Assembly: GCF_001051995.2 (NCBI RefSeq)
Contig: NZ_CP014646.1
Coordinates: forward strand, 2,976,001-3,040,000
DNA length: 64,000 nucleotides
From: Thauera humireducens
Lineage (GTDB): Bacteria > Pseudomonadota > Gammaproteobacteria > Burkholderiales > Rhodocyclaceae
Reading direction: 5' to 3'
The notes below the pieces were generated by a model. That model was not told where the DNA came from. It saw only the letters and a program-made list of their open reading frames with translations, and made no database searches. The position numbers were made by a program, and so were the translations under genes. How positions within the stretch are numbered: position 1 is the first letter of the stretch; the number at the start of each line of letters is the position of its first letter. Shown here one piece after another: positions 62,201 through 64,000 of this stretch.

Positions 62201-64000
62201 TGGCCGCACAGGATCGGCACCTGGACGAAACGCAGGTCCATCGCCCGCACCGACACCGCCAGCGTGGCCCGCTTGCGCCGCGGCAAGGGCTGCAGGTGCC
62301 CGCCCAGCACACGGCTGACGATCTCGGCGTCGGTCGGGTAGGCAGGCGGCGGCCCCGCGCGATAGCTCAGCAGGGGCGCGGCCAGTTCCTCGCCGCGGCT
62401 CACCGGCAGGCGGCCGAGACGAAGCGGCGCACCATCGGCGAGCAGGGACTCGATGTCGGCGAAGAACTTCGGCGTGCTGGTCAGGCCCATGTGGTCGGCC
62501 GGCATCATCCAGTAGCGCTCGTCGGGCAGGCCGGGCAGACGGCCGGACTGCCAGGTCACCGAGCCGTCGCCAAACGGCGTGCCGCGCATCACCACGTTCC
62601 GGGGTTTGCCGTCCTCGGTGCGCACGAGAATGCCGCAGGGCGTGTTGTCCGCCTGGCCGAAGACGTAAGCGATCCGCTCGGGCGCCTCGGCCACCCAGTG
62701 CGTGTCGGCCACGTCCCGCCAGAAGCCGACGGCGTCGTCGAGCAGGCCCTGCGCCGGCTTGCCGGCGAGGCGGCGACCGAACCAGAAGTCGTCGTTGATC
62801 GCCGCCAGTTCGGACCAGGTCTCGGCACGGAAGTAATCCCGCTCCGCCGCGCCGCCGGTGTCCTCGAAGCCCGGCGCCGGCAGCAGATGCACCGCGCCGG
62901 GGAAGGCGGCGACGATGTCGAGCACCGACTGCAGGCCGTTCTTCATGTCCAGCCGCGCCAGCATGCGGACCGTGTCCGACTGGCCGAGCAGGGTTTCCAC
63001 GAACAGGTGGGAGCCGTGGTTGGGCGTGCCCAGCATCAGCAGGCGGCCGCCCGGCCGCGCGACGAGGTCCTGCCACAGACGCCTGTCGGCCGTGAAGGCG
63101 GCACGCACCACCAGGCCGCCCATGCTGTGGGCGAGGATGCGCACCGGCTGTTCGGGATGCTTGCGCAGCGCCTCGCGCAGCACGCCGGCAAGCTCGACGC
63201 CCAGCGCACGGATGGGCTGGCGCCAGTCGTAATCGTGGCGGATCACGCGGTGGCTGCCTTCGAGGTGCTCGGCCAGCCGGCCGTAGGCCAGCCCGACGAG
63301 ACCCTGCGCACGCACGGCCCGGCGTCCGCCCATCGCGATGCGCGACAGCCGGCCGCGCGCGAGATCGACGGGGTCGAGCCAGATCCGGTCGCCATCGGCC
63401 GCGAGATGACTGCCCATGATGCCGGGCAGCAGCACCAGCACCGGCAGGGTGTTGTCGGCGGGCTCCGCCTCGCCGCGACTGGCACGGCCCCCAGCGGCCT
63501 CCAGATCCGGCAGCGTGAGCGGCTGCCAGGGCGCGACCTGCTCCGGCGCGTCGTGCGTCAGCCAGCTGCCGAGCGCCCCGGGCAGCGGCACGCCCGCACT
63601 CTTCACGTCGTCGCGGAAGTAGCGGAAGTGGCTGACTTCGGGTCCCTGCACGTAGATCGCGCGGTGCGGTGCGTCCGCATCATCCGCGGCGCGGGCGAGC
63701 AGGCCGCCGTACATCGAGTCGGTATCGACCACAAGGTCGTTTCGCGAACGCTCGAAGAAGGCCCAATCGACGAACATCACGCCGATTCGCTGCAACATCC
63801 CGCCACCTTCGATGTCACCGGCGATCACCGCCATCCTGACCCGGGGCGCCAGCGCGGCGCGGCCGAGCAGCATGCCCATCGGCGACTCGGGCAGCATGGC
63901 CTCGATGCCGGGTACAACCTCGGGCTGCAGGCGCTTGTCGGCGATCTCCAGCACCACGCGCGACAGGAAGGCCAGGCCACGGTCGGCGGCCTTCTTCGCC
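59245..64000 (-). CDS. Giant lipase-CHAT protease fusion protein (partial, N-terminus outside window)
   Basis: At least 1585 residues visible; the frame is open to the window edge, and the GTG at 63957 is only internal. With that GTG as residue 1: a first alpha/beta-hydrolase tail (about 40-125, RIGVMFVDWAFFERSRND, SHFRYFRDD); an LCAT-like lipase (about 170-505) with oxyanion VLLPGIMGSHL, Ser278 in LAHSMGG and His489 in ADHMGLT; a region (about 563-760) with VVVGLGEMGRLGAEGV, resembling the N-domain of M17 aminopeptidases; the CHAT domain (about 920-1225) with LPWELLEADG, catalytic His1083 in AIAAHGIYA and Cys1127 in LSCCHLG; and a helical tail. CHAT is a caspase-like protease class. No signal peptide or membrane segment is seen in the visible part. 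Function unknown; cell-death or toxin roles are possible. Confidence 0.9.
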   Translation of the reverse strand, partial: AKKAADRGLAFLSRVVLEIADKRLQPEVVPGIEAMLPESPMGMLLGRAALAPRVRMAVIAGDIEGGGMLQRIGVMFVDWAFFERSRNDLVVDTDSMYGGLLARAADDADAPHRAIYVQGPEVSHFRYFRDDVKSAGVPLPGALGSWLTHDAPEQVAPWQPLTLPDLEAAGGRASRGEAEPADNTLPVLVLLPGIMGSHLAADGDRIWLDPVDLARGRLSRIAMGGRRAVRAQGLVGLAYGRLAEHLEGSHRVIRHDYDWRQPIRALGVELAGVLREALRKHPEQPVRILAHSMGGLVVRAAFTADRRLWQDLVARPGGRLLMLGTPNHGSHLFVETLLGQSDTVRMLARLDMKNGLQSVLDIVAAFPGAVHLLPAPGFEDTGGAAERDYFRAETWSELAAINDDFWFGRRLAGKPAQGLLDDAVGFWRDVADTHWVAEAPERIAYVFGQADNTPCGILVRTEDGKPRNVVMRGTPFGDGSVTWQSGRLPGLPDERYWMMPADHMGLTSTPKFFADIESLLADGAPLRLGRLPVSRGEELAAPLLSYRAGPPPAYPTDAEIVSRVLGGHLQPLPRRKRATLAVSVRAMDLRFVQVPILCGHYAGDLIAGAEGVIDRWLVGGALSHRQRLGVHAAELGSAAVVLMPRSREERLRGTGRGAVVVGLGEMGRLGAEGVTEAVRAGALRYLLHACDRNVEAHCMQAAGGEGTLPLRLASLLIGTNSAAQLEVGDAVKAIVRGVLLANRDFAQGAGGRKAPSGRIVELELVELYRDAAISAADAVSALGQTLAGELAQLGVELEAATELRHGEGVRQRLTVTPFSDYWPRLAVGDADHDDSDCPADCWTPRLRNPLPPDVLRRWLSLYGCGAEAVDAAALQPGLDSPPVLRHAERLRFTYMGEKARAEAVVQQRQPGLVEKLATEALTGPAATRHAQGEQALGHLLFQLLVPVEFKAAARKANNLILVVDERTANLPWELLEADGEPLVRTTRMVRQFMTTRFRREIVRTDAISACVIANPSTEGYYAQFGGPGWKPRLDAEGKPRPDRLPSLEGAAREGDAVVRILEAAGYTVSHAPPDSRAPEVFARLFARPCRILAIAAHGIYARRGADGRYRSGVVLSDGLLLSAAEIGLMETVPDLVFLSCCHLGRIGEGESGQRLAASLARELIDMGVRCVVAAGWEVRDDAGLTFAETFFTHMAVRGARFADALFAARIAALDTYPDCNTWGAYQAYGDPAFQLRLGEPASRDDTPLRAPEQLLDWLEQLRLDTRLPAAGRSARDFTALQKRVRRRLGRLPPHWAERTDVLQAQGRLYAEYGGAGFAAARAALLRAIAEDSSQGLVPISAIEQLINMEAREAERLSGPGEGQDLKAAATLIDDALARAGALSALSGEHPATAARGAETPPIPNAERQGIFGSAWKRKAMVLLRGPEPELQAVREALSRARDAYAAGEGDARATDWNPQARINRLQLDAVLGDAGAGGVDALACVERARRRFERSFAFWDAAMAADATVAAWLAGGALPEGRSAEVVLGDLYRDALATVAASARELDSVRAQLAMLAAFLRLRGKRGDAGKAEVLDTVAVSLPG

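Noticed and set aside
63955..63957. GTG as the true start of the CHAT gene
   Set aside because: The frame continues open to the window edge with normal-looking residues, and the first domain is already incomplete at this point.

Overview
The window is a 64 kb piece of a high-GC betaproteobacterial chromosome. Gene content and protein sequences fit the Rhodocyclales (a Thauera/Azoarcus-like organism): mnmG-rsmG-parA-parB next to the atp operon, a PEP-CTERM protein, LeuA of the long type, GatCAB, and several c-di-GMP proteins. The genus is inferred from general family resemblance and was not tested by search. No rRNA, tRNA or CRISPR array was seen.

Layout. 1-1284 (minus): start of mreC and complete mreB, cell shape. 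1456-5266 (plus): gatC-gatA-lipoprotein-gatB, transamidation of Asp/Glu-tRNA, closed by a strong hairpin. 5472-9592 (plus): YeeE/YedE membrane protein, class II glutamine amidotransferase, HIT protein, a conserved 535-residue protein of unknown role. 9579-11634 (minus): phoB-phoR with a Pho-box-like repeat upstream. 11790-14511 (plus): DUF971, ubiE, a Tim44-like membrane protein and ubiJ. 14621-21528 (minus): complete F1Fo ATP synthase operon atpIBEFHAGDC with a good sigma-70 promoter that carries a perfect DnaA box in its spacer. 21753-24149 (plus): MFS transporter and PEP-CTERM protein with a sigma-54-type promoter. 24297-28631 (minus): parB, parA, rsmG, mnmG, the origin-proximal cluster.

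28796-33740 (minus): two crotonase-family proteins flanking a fused NDP/ADP-forming acyl-CoA synthetase, then a TAXI-type TRAP solute-binding protein; probably organic-acid uptake and CoA-dependent catabolism. 33818-35848: a ModE-like HTH/PBP regulator divergent from a TupA-like tungstate-binding protein. 35920-38270: Lrp-family regulator divergent from leuA. 38371-40671 is decaying: a DUF3025 gene with an internal deletion, then a periplasmic-sensor PAS-GGDEF gene cut by one in-frame amber codon. 40754-46561: MFS transporter, a REC-PAS-GGDEF-EAL protein ending in a zinc-binding CZB domain, and an ABC exporter. 46645-54894 (plus): DUF924, LEA14-like lipoprotein, AMP nucleosidase, a radical SAM protein with an unusual cysteine spacing, FapA-like DUF342, and a CNNM/CBS-domain protein.

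54919-56780 is a group II intron (minus) whose 5' end lies directly after the terminator hairpin of tpx. tpx, a small membrane protein and a polysaccharide pyruvyl transferase-like gene follow. The window ends inside a giant minus-strand gene (59245 to beyond 64000, over 1580 residues visible) that joins LCAT-like lipase, a possible M17-N-like domain, a CHAT (caspase-like) protease domain with intact His/Cys, and a helical tail. It is the most unusual protein here.
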